Made by a program: the position numbers and the translations under genes. Below the pieces are notes generated by a model. It made no database searches. It saw only the letters and a list, made by a program, of their open reading frames with translations, and had not been told where the DNA came from. Positions 1 to 11,251 of a stretch of DNA of 64,000 nt are shown one piece after another; the first letter of the stretch is position 1; the number at the start of each line of letters is the position of its first letter. The DNA is from Mantamonas sphyraenae (taxonomy: Eukaryota > CRuMs > Mantamonadidae). The stretch lies in NCBI GenBank assembly GCA_026936335.1, contig JAPMXV010000029.1:1-64000 (forward strand), read 5' to 3'.

Positions 1-147
1 CCCTAACCTAACCCTAACCCTAACCCTAACCCTAACCCTAACCCTAACCCTAACCCTAACCCTAACCCTAACCCTAACCCTAACCCTAACCCTAACCCTA
101 ACCCTAACCCTAACCCTAACCCTAACCCTAACCCTAACCCTAACCCT
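1..147. repeat. Telomeric repeat array (CCCTAA)n
   Basis: About 24 tandem CCCTAA units (TTAGGG on the other strand) start at base 1 and stop at 147, where unique sequence begins. The second unit is 5 nt (CCTAA), the only irregular one. TTAGGG is the telomere repeat of animals, choanoflagellates, many fungi and several other protists. The C-rich strand reads inward from the left end, the orientation expected at a chromosome terminus. Confidence 0.97.
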
Positions 148-190
148 CTCCGCATCCGTTTCCGCCGACCGCGTCCATCGAGAAGGGCCT

Positions 191-631
191 GTGTCGGCCC
201 AGTCGACCGACGAGCAAAAAGCAAGGACAACCAAGCCCATGCTGTGGTCCTCCACACCGCTGGCGACAAGCCTTCACTCCACACTGTCTGGCTCCAACTC
301 GACATCGGTGCCCCCTTGTGGCCACGTGGGTCACTTTGTTGAGTACAACGTCAACAAGACGCTCGAGGCCCTGCCCGTCGCCCGCGACCTTGACTCCAGC
401 ACCATCTGCAGTGGCTACGTCTACGCCTACAGCGACAACTCAATCGCTTCCTTTGCTGTCCGTGACGGCATCTGCGAGACCCTTCTCGGAACCCGTTGGC
501 TCACCTCCTCCTCCAACTCCGCCCCGTCCTCATTCTTCTCCGAAGACGACCTCACTCCTGTGACCTACCTTGCCGTCGAAGCCATCCCTGACGACCGTCA
601 TTTGACTCTGGATGCCATCTGGCACATATAA
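191..631 (+). CDS. Hypothetical protein, possibly the 3' remnant of a larger gene
   Basis: The frame is open for 146 codons just inside the telomere. From about 320 to 620 the codons look coding, with C or G mostly in third position. The protein has no signal peptide, membrane segment or motif I recognise. The first 35 residues are low-complexity Ser/Thr and differ in character from the rest, so the true gene may begin elsewhere or may have lost its 5' part to the chromosome end. It is unrelated in sequence to the LRR family in the window. It could also be a relic; there is no second copy here to test that. Confidence 0.35.
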   Translation: MSAQSTDEQKARTTKPMLWSSTPLATSLHSTLSGSNSTSVPPCGHVGHFVEYNVNKTLEALPVARDLDSSTICSGYVYAYSDNSIASFAVRDGICETLLGTRWLTSSSNSAPSSFFSEDDLTPVTYLAVEAIPDDRHLTLDAIWHI

Positions 632-832
632 ATCGCCCCATGCGCCGCTGATTCATGTCAGGTCTTAACCCAAGCGGGTGTCGATTTTGGAGAGGTCCAT
701 GAGCGGTAAACCACACACTGAACAGACTTTCAGACACCCATTACTCATCGTGACAACCTGGATACGTTCAACGCGCACAGGTCGAGTTCTCTGCCCGGCC
801 GCACCTCCACACAAACAAACGAGCAAGATACA

Positions 833-3800
833 ATGCACAGGGCCCTCGCTGCAGGTATCCTCGTCGTTTCTTTCCTCCTTCCTGTGCTCTTGGAGGAGGT
901 GGACGCAAGTTGCGAGCAACGTGACCAGCTCAGTGCGCTGGCAACTGCGTTGGGCGAATCCCCAGACAAAACGCAGTGCTTCTGCTCGTGGCAGAGTTTG
1001 GGTGTTGAATGCAACACGACCGCTCCAGGCTTCAATGGCACCGTTCCGTGCTGTGGCCACGAGGTTGTCCAGTTGGGCGTGATTCGGATCGGAGGGAACG
1101 TGTCCAAGGACGCTTTGACCCTCTTGCCTGGAATAACAGGTTTGATAGGAGTCGGCTTCTCATCAGTGACCTTTGCAGCCGCACCCACGGTGCTTTGTAC
1201 AATGGGATCGCTAATTGGAGTGTACATGGATGCTGTTGGCGAGACAAACATTCCTCAGTGCCTTGGGAACCTCTCGGCACTCCAGCAGCTCAGTTTGGCG
1301 GGCAACAAGCTGAAGTCTCTGCCCTTATCCTTAAGCACCTTCACACAGCTCACGTCATTGAGCTTGTACCGCAACCAGCTAACGTCACTCCCCGACTCCA
1401 TCTCGGCCCTCACCAAGCTCACGTCATTGAGCTTGTCCCACAACCAGCTAACGTCACTCCCCGACTCCATCTCGGCCCTCACCAAGCTCACGGAATTGAG
1501 CCTGTCCAACAACCAGCTAACGTCACTCCCCGACTCCATCTCGGCCCTCACCAAGCTCACGTCAATGTACATGTCAGGCAATCAGCTGAGGACACTCCCC
1601 GACTCCATCTCGGCCCTCACCAAGCTCACGTCATTGAGCCTGTCCAGTAATCAGCTGACGACACTCCCTGACTCCATCTCGGCTCTCACCCAGCTCACGT
1701 CACTGGACGTGTCCTCCAATCAGCTAACGTCACTCCCCGACTCCATCTCGGCCCTCACAAAGCTAACGGAATTGAGCCTGTCCAACAATCAGCTGACGAC
1801 ACTCCCTGACTCCATCTCGTCTCTCACCAAGCTTCCGTCGTTGGACGTGTCCATCAATCAGCTGACGACACTCCCTGACTCCATCTCGGCCCTTACCCAG
1901 CTCACGGAATTGAGCCTGTCCAACAATCAGCTGACGACACTTCCTGACTCCATCTCGTCCCTCACCAAGCTCACGTCATTGGACCTGTCCATCAATCAGC
2001 TGACGACACTCCCTGACTCCATCTCGGCCCTTACCCAGCTCACGTCATTGAAAGTGTTCTCCAATCAGCTAAAGCGACTCCCTGACTCCATCTCGGCCCT
2101 CACCAAGCTCACGTCATTGGGGGTGTCCTTCAATCAGCTGACGACACTCCCCGGCTCCATCTGGTCCCTCACCCACCTCACGTCCTTGGACTTGGACTCC
2201 AATCAGCTGACGATACTCCCGGACTCCATCTCGTCCCTCACCCAGCTCACGTCACTGGACGTGTCCTCCAATCAGCTGACGACACTCCCTGACTCCATCT
2301 TGTCCCTAACCAAGCTCACGTCATTGAGTCTGTCCAACAATCCGCTGATCTCGTTCCCCGACTTTGCGTACTTCTCGCACCTTTCCGTGCTGCGTCTGTC
2401 CGAAACCCAGCTTTCAACGTTTCCCGAGTCAATTCTGTCCCTCAAGGACCTATCAACACTGGATTTATCCAACAACCATCTTGCATCCGTGCCGGAATCC
2501 ATCGGCAGCCTATCGCAACTGTATATGTTGGACCTATCCTCCAACAAGCTGAGGTCGCTCCCCTCCTCCATGGGGAACCTCACCAAGCTATCTTATCTGT
2601 ACTGGTCGCAGAATCATCTGACTTCCGTGTCCTTCCTTGGGCAATTTCACAGCATGAATGTGTTGGATTTGTCCCGCAACCAGCTCACCATCCTTCCTTC
2701 CTCCATCGGTGCTCTGTCCCAGATGACAAGTCTGGACGTGTCCAACAACTTCCTGTCCTCCCTCCCGGACACCATTACCAACTGCACCGAGCTCGTGAAC
2801 CTGGATGTGTCCAACAACTTGCTCACCTCCCTGCCGCCTCTCTTTCGCAACTTCCACAAGCTCACCACTCTGGATGTATCCAACAACGTGCTCACGTCGT
2901 TGCCGCCCGCCTTTGGCAACTTCCCCAAGCTCACAACTCTGGATGTGTCCAACAACAAGCTTTCCGAGCTCCCCTCAACAATCGGCTCCCTGACGGCCGT
3001 TGCTTCGCTGGACGCGTCCTTCAACCAGCTTCGTTCCATCCCTCCATCCTTCAAGTCGATGACAGCACTTGTCACCGTCAACCTGGACAACAACCAGCTG
3101 GGAAGCCTCCCGACCGGTCTGGGTGCCCTCACCCAACTGCGTTCGTTGCAACTCTCCCACAACAACCTCTCTACATTCTCCGTCAATCCCAAACAGTTCC
3201 AAAAGCTTCTCGTGCTGTCGATGTCGCACAACGTCATCTCCTCCGTGCAGAATCTCGACGAGATGGTACAGTGCACCACTCTGGATCTTTCCCACAACAG
3301 GCTCACGTCCGTTCCACGCCTCCCAAAACCCCTAACAACGCTACGCCTTGAAAAGAACAACATCCAATCCAGCATCTTCGTGGGGGACCTCCCGTCAAGT
3401 CTCGTCAACCTCCACCTGGCAAACAACCGGATCCCAAAGCTGTCATTCTCCACCACCCTCCCCAACCTCCGCCTCCTCGACTTTTCCAACAACCCACATA
3501 CCATAGGCGACGTCTCTACCATGCATATGCCATCCCTGGAGACTCTCAAGGTGTACAACACCAGCCTCCGTGGCTCCATGTCTGCCTGGCGAGATCTGAA
3601 CAACCTCCAGCGCCTGGACATCCACAACACGTTGATAGGTGGCAGCTTCCCGCCTGCCATGCGCACCAGTCGCTCTTTGTGGTACGTGGACGTGCGCAAC
3701 ACGTCGACCGCGCTGGCTGGAGGCGAGGTCGGCTTCCTGCGACCGTCGCAAACAATCCAGAACCAGTTTGGCAACGTGACGTGTGCGGCCATGCAGCGAG

Positions 3801-5494
3801 CCGATGGCCAGAGCATGCTCTTCTTTTACGACCCCATCAACTGGATCGAGCAGTGCACGTGCGCGGCCCAGTTCTTTGGTCATCGCCAGCAGTGCTTGCA
3901 GTGCCCCGAGGAGTTTAGCGAGTGCCGCTGCACCGCAGGCTCCATCCGAGGGTGCCGTGTAGTGGCAGCGCCAAACGCCACACACTCATCTCTGGCAGTG
4001 CTGCCGTGTCCCGTGGCAGCCGCGTGTCCAAAGTTGCAGCAAGACAACGGCGACGGCCGTACTCGGGGCAGCGAATGTGCCCCTGGGTACCAGAGTGGTT
4101 CTCGTCTGTGCAGCGAGTGTGCACGTGGCTACTACAAGAGCGCGCGTGTGTGCTTGCAGTGTCCGACGACGGTGGAGGTGGCGTTGGGCATTGTGCTGTA
4201 CGCTGTGCTTGCGGCGCTGTTCCTCATTGTGGTGATCCGACAGCGCCTGCACCACGGAGGCGACAGTGCCACACTCAAGGTGACGCTGTTCTTTTGGCAG
4301 ATTCTTGCGACGATTGAAAAGTCGTCGATCTCACTGACGAGCGCGTTGCACCGCGTCGAGGAAGCGAACGGGTCTGTGTCGCTGAGTGGCATGTTGGGCC
4401 AGGTCATGCAGGTGGTCAACCATGTGGCCTCATCGGTGAACCTGTCTCTGTCGTCTGTGCAGTGCCTGTTTACCGCCCCGGACGGATACACAGAGCGATG
4501 GAGCGGGGCATTCGTGGCCAGCACGACGATGGTGCTGCCGTTGCTTGTGCTGGGAGCCGTTGTGTCGCTTGTTTGGGATGTGTACACAAAGAGACGGGGG
4601 AACAGTGGAGTTGATGACGATGAGGCCAACGGGGACGACACGGTCGATTTGTTCAGCGACACCAGCACGAACAACAACGGGGTTGCTCTGAAGCACAAGA
4701 TCACGGGAGTGGCTCTGTTTGCATTGCACGTTGCGTATGGACCCATCCTGCTGCAAGCACTGAGCTTTCTGATGTGCACGGACGCGGCCACGGGCGTGCG
4801 TGGGGAGACGCCGTGGCGCTACCTGAACCAATACCCGTTCATTGTGTGCCAGGGCAGACCGCTTGATGGGACGCTTGTCGACGTGCAAGGAGTTTCCTGG
4901 GCGCTTCTGGTGCTGGTGGGCATCTGCGTGCCGCTGGTGGACGTTGTGGCGCTTGTGTACGTGTGGAAGACGCAGGCGACGGAGGAACGGTGGGCACAGA
5001 CGGCGTTTGGTTTCTTGTACCGTTCTTACAGACCAGATAGGATGTGGTACGAGCTGGTGGTGATTGGGCGGCGTGTGGTGGTCACCGTGTTGGTGACGGC
5101 CGTACCATTCTACTCGCAGATCACGTTCTTCATCGTGCTCTTTCTGACGCTTGTGGTGTCGATTTGGGTGCACGGGCGGCTTCGACCATTCGTACGCTCG
5201 CTGGACAACAAGATGGAGACATTGAGCCTGTACACCCTGCAAACGGTGTTTGTGACTGGAACGGCGGTAACGCTGAGCAAGGCGCGGTTCGACACGGACG
5301 CAGTGGAAGTTGTGGCGCTGGGTGTGATTGTGGTGACGATGTGCGTTGGGGTGGCGCTTGTGGTGGCTCTGGGATCAAAGAGTGCCTACGCGGCGTTCAG
5401 GCGGATGCGGGCAGGGACCAAGGCGGGAGCGCGGTCGGATGACAAGGTCGGGATGAGGTTGTTAAACGAGCCGCTACTCTCTGAAAGAGCATGA
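833..5494 (+). CDS. LRR receptor-like protein with Cys-rich juxtamembrane region and multi-TM C-terminus
   Basis: The 1553-residue frame is uninterrupted. Residues 1-26 form a signal peptide (hydrophobic core after MHRALAAG, cleavage probably near VDA). A Cys-rich N-cap of the LRRNT type (CFCSWQSLGVEC) follows. Residues ~142-966 hold about 36 leucine-rich repeats of 23 residues. The first ~15 are near-identical (LTSLPDSISALTK type) and the later ones diverge. Residues ~980-1105 are Cys-rich. From ~1114 come 7-9 hydrophobic segments with a motif YRPDRMWYELVVIGRR before the last ones and a short basic tail. The start has A at -3. Known: this layout is a secreted-side LRR ectodomain on a polytopic anchor. 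Inferred: a cell-surface receptor or adhesion protein. The membrane module resembles that of the 57969-64000 gene. Ligand and signalling route cannot be read from sequence. Confidence 0.88.
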   Translation: MHRALAAGILVVSFLLPVLLEEVDASCEQRDQLSALATALGESPDKTQCFCSWQSLGVECNTTAPGFNGTVPCCGHEVVQLGVIRIGGNVSKDALTLLPGITGLIGVGFSSVTFAAAPTVLCTMGSLIGVYMDAVGETNIPQCLGNLSALQQLSLAGNKLKSLPLSLSTFTQLTSLSLYRNQLTSLPDSISALTKLTSLSLSHNQLTSLPDSISALTKLTELSLSNNQLTSLPDSISALTKLTSMYMSGNQLRTLPDSISALTKLTSLSLSSNQLTTLPDSISALTQLTSLDVSSNQLTSLPDSISALTKLTELSLSNNQLTTLPDSISSLTKLPSLDVSINQLTTLPDSISALTQLTELSLSNNQLTTLPDSISSLTKLTSLDLSINQLTTLPDSISALTQLTSLKVFSNQLKRLPDSISALTKLTSLGVSFNQLTTLPGSIWSLTHLTSLDLDSNQLTILPDSISSLTQLTSLDVSSNQLTTLPDSILSLTKLTSLSLSNNPLISFPDFAYFSHLSVLRLSETQLSTFPESILSLKDLSTLDLSNNHLASVPESIGSLSQLYMLDLSSNKLRSLPSSMGNLTKLSYLYWSQNHLTSVSFLGQFHSMNVLDLSRNQLTILPSSIGALSQMTSLDVSNNFLSSLPDTITNCTELVNLDVSNNLLTSLPPLFRNFHKLTTLDVSNNVLTSLPPAFGNFPKLTTLDVSNNKLSELPSTIGSLTAVASLDASFNQLRSIPPSFKSMTALVTVNLDNNQLGSLPTGLGALTQLRSLQLSHNNLSTFSVNPKQFQKLLVLSMSHNVISSVQNLDEMVQCTTLDLSHNRLTSVPRLPKPLTTLRLEKNNIQSSIFVGDLPSSLVNLHLANNRIPKLSFSTTLPNLRLLDFSNNPHTIGDVSTMHMPSLETLKVYNTSLRGSMSAWRDLNNLQRLDIHNTLIGGSFPPAMRTSRSLWYVDVRNTSTALAGGEVGFLRPSQTIQNQFGNVTCAAMQRADGQSMLFFYDPINWIEQCTCAAQFFGHRQQCLQCPEEFSECRCTAGSIRGCRVVAAPNATHSSLAVLPCPVAAACPKLQQDNGDGRTRGSECAPGYQSGSRLCSECARGYYKSARVCLQCPTTVEVALGIVLYAVLAALFLIVVIRQRLHHGGDSATLKVTLFFWQILATIEKSSISLTSALHRVEEANGSVSLSGMLGQVMQVVNHVASSVNLSLSSVQCLFTAPDGYTERWSGAFVASTTMVLPLLVLGAVVSLVWDVYTKRRGNSGVDDDEANGDDTVDLFSDTSTNNNGVALKHKITGVALFALHVAYGPILLQALSFLMCTDAATGVRGETPWRYLNQYPFIVCQGRPLDGTLVDVQGVSWALLVLVGICVPLVDVVALVYVWKTQATEERWAQTAFGFLYRSYRPDRMWYELVVIGRRVVVTVLVTAVPFYSQITFFIVLFLTLVVSIWVHGRLRPFVRSLDNKMETLSLYTLQTVFVTGTAVTLSKARFDTDAVEVVALGVIVVTMCVGVALVVALGSKSAYAAFRRMRAGTKAGARSDDKVGMRLLNEPLLSERA
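1370..2340 (+). repeat. 69-bp tandem repeats coding LRRs inside the receptor gene
   Basis: About 14 copies of a 69-bp unit (23 codons) with almost unchanged sequence around CCCCGACTCCATCTCGGCCC. Similarity is at the DNA level, including silent sites, so the repeats have been homogenised recently. LRRs outside this block (from ~2341 on) are not homogenised. Confidence 0.9.
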
Positions 5495-5509
5495 GCGCAA
5501 GAGAGGTCA

Positions 5510-8500
5510 ACCCCGGACACTAGCGTCTCCTTGCGATGGAAAGTGCAAGAACGCCTCCTTCAACCATGACAACATGATCCGGACCACCAGCACAGAGTCT
5601 AACAACTTGGCTATGGCAAAGGCACGTGCCATGCGCGCCTACCGACTGCGCGAATCTCCACCCCCATCCCCCCTCTCCAAGACAATGAACGCCGAATCCC
5701 GTGCACCCACCTTCACGTGAATCCCTCTCCCCTTCCCACAATCAACGCCGCGTGATCAGCACCTACATCCTCCGGCGCCACCTTGTTCGACACCTTCGAG
5801 TACAGCGTCTCGGCGAGCCAGAAGCGCTGGTCCTTGATCTTGTCCAGCTCGTTGTCCGCCTTGGCTTCGCCCCTGAGCTTGCCGTTCACGTACAGCTTCC
5901 ACGTGCCGCTCTCCACGTCGTAGCCGGCACCCAGGCACATCCAGGTGGCCACATCCCTCCTCCGCCAGCATGTACCCCGTCTCCACAAATCTCGTCTTTG
6001 ACGGACGCGACGTGCCTTCGCCACGCGCACAACGAACAAGCGGTTGTCGCGCTTCGGGCCGCCCGTCAGCGAGTACTGGGCCTCGTTCTCCCCCGGCATG
6101 CCGTCACACTTGACCCACATCTCCACAAACATCCTCACCTTCGATCCGCCGCCCAGATCCACACAGGTGTGCTCCTCGCTGCGAAAGTCCACCGCAACGC
6201 CACGCTCAAAGCGTGCCAGCTCCACCGTCTTCTCGCCCGCCCCGTCCAGAAAACCCTGGATGTTGCCATCGGCGTCGGTCGTGCACTTGTACTCGCCCCA
6301 CGTCCAGTTGTTCTCCTGGCCCTCCAGCACGTCCACCTCGCGGAACACAAGGCTGTTGGCACACCCAGTTCACCCTCCACCTTCACCACCGTCTCCTCCG
6401 ACGGCCAGTTCAGCTCGCCCGAGAAATCGCGGCCGTCCACCTTTTTCCATCTTGAGCTCAATGGTGGCCAGGGCCCCATTCGCCGTCTACACGCCGTTGA
6501 GCTGGCGCAACTTGAACAGCGAGCCATCGGACGACGACACGAGCGAGTCCACGTTGTAGCGCACTGTGTCGCCGTTGTTCACGCTGAAGGACACGCTTTC
6601 GCCCTACGCCATCACCGTCACCGCACATGGCGCCACACGGCTCGCTGAACTGCGCGCCCAGGTTCTCGCCATTCTTGGTCACAAACACCTCACCATTGTC
6701 GTAGTCGCGGCCGATGCCCACCACGTCGCCCGCCACAGAAAACGATGTGCCCTTTCCCAGGGCCGTCACCTCCTCCTCATTCAGCTCAACCCGTCCATCC
6801 GACGTAAATGTCACCCTGCGCACGCTGACATCGTTGTCGTACACGCACGACACTCGCCATTCGCCTTCCCTCCACTTCACCCTCGCCCACCATGCCCGTG
6901 ACATAGCCCAGTGCAAGGTGTGGCTGCCCTCCACCATCGAGTGTCCACTGTGATCTCCACGCCGTCCGTGGACCACCAGCTGATCCTTGTTCGGGGCACC
7001 CTCTGCCCTGGAACTGCAGATCGTGCCACAGGTCCTGATTCGCTGCCATAGCCCAGTGCAAGGTGTGGCTGCCCTCCACCATCGAGTGTCCACTGTGATC
7101 TCCACGCCGTCCGTGGACCACCAGCTGATCCTTGTTCGGGGCACCCTCTGCCCTGGAACTGCAGATCGTGCCACAGGTCCTGATTCGCTGCCAGAGGCGG
7201 CAGGTTCTCCTCGCCTGCGGTCAGAACCCTCGTAGCGGTTGCCCAGCAGCTCGTCGTCACCCTGCACGTACTGCAACACCGACTGGACCATCTGCGCCAC
7301 GTCGATGTCCGTTTCGCCTTTCTTCGCCGTGTTGACCACCACCTCGCAACACACGTTGTCCGGCATGGCCACACGTGCCACCTCGCCCTCAAGCAAAGAG
7401 CGTGTGTTGCACAACGCCTCCTCCAGACGCTGCACCTTGGTCAGCAACACATCCGCTTCCGGATGCGTTCAGGTTTGGTGGTGGCCAGTGTCATCAGATC
7501 CGACAGCAGGTTGCTGGCCAGGAACTGGTCGCTGCTCGCGCTCTGTGTGTGCTGATCAACATCAGAGAAAGCACCTTCAGGCGTTGAACAACTTGGCCAC
7601 AGACGAGTCGCCGTCGTCGGTCGTCTCGCCCTCCTTGTGCTGCACAGCTGCCTTCAGCACAGCTCTGAATGCTTCGCTCAGACCTGCAGTCAGTGAGGAA
7701 CACATCCGTCCTTCACGGCCGCGTCGCCGTCCAGTTCGGGGGCGGTTCTGGCTCAGGTCCAGCAGCTGCGAGTCGGCCTTGACCACCTCGTCGAGCAGCA
7801 CCGGCACGTACGACGTGGTCGCACTGTACCACATCACCATGCCCAGTCTCCTCCTTCGCTCTCAGTGACAATGTCCACCACACGGCTGCTCGTGCGCACG
7901 CAGTCGGGTCAGAGTCCACCCAGCACGCTGAGTGCGCCCATCCCCAATCGCTTCACGTTCGCCCATGGCAAACAATCCGCTGCTCACGCCCTTCCATCAC
8001 GGCTGGGATGTCGCCCAGTGTACGTTTGGTCAGCGCCTGCTTCAGATCCTCGCCCCACATGTCGCACGACAGCAGCGGCCGCAGCAGCAACGCACGCTCG
8101 CCCGAGCGGCTCCCTGCACTTTGGCGTCCGTCTGCACACCCAAAGGGCAAAGGCGTTGCCCACCACACACGCACAGGAGCGAGTTTGATCAGCACAGCCG
8201 CCGGGTTGTCAGAAGACACTGTGCGCACGCCCACAAACGTCTCCACCATTCTGGCCCAGGCCCGGTCGGGTGCTGGCGTGTGAAATGCCTTGCGGCAAGC
8301 ACGGATGGCCATCGCCGTGTTTGTCCACGACGAGCTGAGATCGTTGTCCATCACAATGCTCAGCTTCAGCTGCACAACCTGTCCCATGGACACACGTGTC
8401 GCTGCGTATGGATGCACCAGCACAGAGGGGGGCAACATCGTCTGCAGGACACACTCCACGCTGTGGCTCACCAGGTTGGGCACGCTCAGCGCAACAACGG

Positions 8501-11160
8501 CACGTTCGGCAGCGCCTCCTCGTCCGCAGCTGCTCCCCCTTTGCTGAAGCGCACCTCAGTCACAAAACCATCCAAACCTTCCGTGACCACGCCTGTGAAC
8601 CTCCCGTCCATGCGCACCGGTGTGGTGCCGATCATGGAGCGGCACCGCCCACCTCCCGTTGCCGTTCATGACCAGTTTCAGGACAGTTTGGTGGCGCTGC
8701 GCGATACGGCACACATGCGTCCACGTGCGATCCAGGATCGACTCACTGCTCTCCACGCCCTGGCCACCGCATTCCCCCGTCACCTCCTTTGGTCGTCGCC
8801 GTTGCCGTTGCACAGCTTGCGGCGTGGACCTGTGGCGCTGCCGTCGCCGTCGGGCGTCTCGTTTGCTCACGACGCGACTGCCGCTGTTGCCCGCTTGTTC
8901 TTGTACAACCACAGGCCGACCGTATTCGTGGTTGGCACGCCCAATCCCTCGTTGGTGGCATGCAGGTGGGCCACGCGACCCAGCAACCACAGCGAGTCCT
9001 CGGCAAAACCTTGCCACCGCTCACGTTGTCGCTTTGCACAGTCGACAGCGCGTTGCCTGCCTCGTTCAGTGCAGACCCTTCCTTGCAGACGATGGCAAAG
9101 CACATCCTCGGCCAGGCGCTGGCTGTTGGATGGCCGTCTTCTGGCCCTTGGCTCCAAACCGGGGGTCGTTGGCGCATGGTCAGCAGGGCCAAGATGCGGA
9201 ACAGGCTCGTGACCTGCCCTTGGATGTGTCCTGCAGCTGACCATTCAGCTTCTGCCATTCGTCCAACTTGAGCTGCGCCTCCTTCACATTCTTCATGCTG
9301 CCCTCCTTGTGGCCGACATCGCGCACTTGGGCACGCAGATCCCGTGAGGCCTACTCGCGCTCCAGATCGCCCTCGAACGAGAGGAAACGGCGTACAGCGC
9401 ACCCAGGCACCTTCGATGGCATTCAGTTGCTGCGAGTCATTGTCGCGGTAGTCCACGCACATGACCTTGAGGGCCACGGCGAGGGCGTCCATCCCGCTGC
9501 CTGCGAATGCCACGCGGCTTTGCGACTGGCACATCGACTGGATGGAGTCCACACCAGCGACTGCAGCAGGTTGTTTGCAGCTGTTTTGGTCACCATTTTG
9601 GGTGTTGAGGTTGTTGCCGGACGCGTCCACGCCCTGCAGGCACACGATCAAGAGGATGTCCACCAGAGAGGTTGTCCTCCTCTCCTTGCATCCCAACCCC
9701 CCAGGGGACGTTGCACTCTCCTCGTTTGTCCACGCGTGTCTCATTGCGAATCGCCCGTGAACCGCCGCAGCACCCGGATCTGCCCCCCTGGTTGTCCTCC
9801 GGCTCCTCGGACACGCTGTCACTCACGGTGTCACATGCAGGCCGATCTCAACAGCTTCGACATGGTCTGGCAACACCATGCGATGTGGAAGCAACACAGA
9901 GCGTGTTCGACTGATGCGCACATCCAACCTACGTCAGCTTGTCCATCGTCCGCTCCAGCAAACTGCACAACTCAACCGCACGCTCTCGGACCACGGTCCA
10001 CGTCATTTTCTCCTCAATCCCCCATGCCTTCAGCTGCCCCAATCCTGTCACTTCATTATCTGCTTCAGACCCACTTCATCGTCTCCATGGCGTTCGTTCA
10101 CCCTTGTTCCTGCCGCTGCCAAACTTGCCACTCGAGCACCCCCTTCAGATTCCCTGGGGCGAGTCGACCCAAGCAACCTTTGCTGCTGCTGCCCCCCAAA
10201 GCACCGCCTGCCTTGAACGGTGTCGTCTGCAACACAACGTCGTGTTGCAGGCAGCAAGAGCCCAGCAGAAGGCCGCCACGGTGCATCAGGCACTTCCCGC
10301 TCTTCCACCCATCTTCAGCTTCCTTCCTTCTTCAAGTCCACGGCCACCTTCTTTCCTCCAGCCCAGTCGTCGTCATCCACGCCTGTGTTGGCTGACGTTT
10401 GCACCTAGTGCACAACCTTGACGGCCTGCTTGTGCACACGTCCTTCATGTTCTTCCGCGCCAGTTCGTCCTTGGGCGTTTGTGCAACCATGGTGGCCTCT
10501 ACGGACATGCCCTCGTCCGTGTTTGAGTATGGACACACACACTGGTCGAACTGCGCCAAGCACCCTCTCATCTTTGGCCATCTTCACGGCCTTACCAAGC
10601 AGCAGCGCTGTGTCCTTGTCACAATGCATCACCAGGTCGTGCTCCATGCTGGCAATGGGGTCCTGAAGGAGTGTTTCCACCTCCCCTCTTGTTGCTCTGT
10701 GAACGCGTGAGCGGCGTAGGCTTCCCTTGTCCTTGACGAGTCGCGCTTCCACGCGCCATATTCTTCCCGCCAACAAACGCCCTCAACCACGCCCAATGCG
10801 GCCCTTTCCACACAACATGGTTCCACTGTGGTCAACACTGGTTCCACTCTGGATGATTGCGTACGCGCCAAGGGATTGTTGGACAGCGCATGGATGTGTT
10901 CAGCCCGTGTTTCGTCTCCCTTCGCTGCACCGTCCGCCCGAACCAGCCTCCCGTCTTTTCACAACGTGTCACTTTGCATTGTTTCCCACTCGACCATTTC
11001 CATCACACAGGCAGTGGACATGGCCATGCACTGCATTCTCTTGCCACTCACTGCGCCATCTGAAGCTCCTCCGCCACTTGCTCCGCCCATTCACACGCCT
11101 GTGTCATGTCCCCACATCTCACCTTGACATAATCGTTGCCATAGTTGTCCACACACACGT
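5510..11160 (-). pseudogene. Decayed large gene with SPRY domain relics
   Basis: Minus-strand stretches with coherent protein sequence follow one another in changing frames: about 11158-11045, 10740-10405, 9640-9400, 9100-8867, 8483-7953, 7840-7577, 7540-7200, 6900-6600, 6348-5713 and 5640-5510. A SPRY signature is plain at ~6740-6640 (VVGIGRDYDNGEVFVTKNG). The 6348-5713 part has beta-rich Trp/Gly motifs of a lectin- or SPRY-like fold. No single frame covers it, frame changes lack matching splice sites where I looked, and a 145-bp tandem duplication breaks the frame. The 5' end stops abruptly at ~11160 next to the LRR array. I do not recognise the full-length parent. An intron-rich live gene is the alternative, less likely given intron-poor neighbours. 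Confidence 0.6.
6902..7191. repeat. Perfect 145-bp tandem duplication
   Basis: Bases 6902-7046 are repeated at 7047-7191 with no difference I can see. The unit length is not a multiple of 3, so it shifts the frame of the SPRY-bearing relic that contains it. Perfect identity points to a recent event or to an assembly artefact. Confidence 0.93.
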
Positions 11161-11251
11161 GACTAGCTCCCTAGCCATCCCCTCTCCCACCCTTTCCTCC
11201 TCTCCTGCGTCCAAAAAAGGACGTCCATTAATCCTTGATCAACCCAATCCT

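Noticed and set aside
3-305. Minus-strand ORF with a long Gly-Leu repeat
   Set aside because: It is the translation of the telomere repeat and adjoining bases, not a gene.
1009-1650. Plus-strand ORF with repeated AHVIELVPQPANVTPRLHLGP segments
   Set aside because: Out-of-frame shadow of the 69-bp LRR repeats in the receptor gene.
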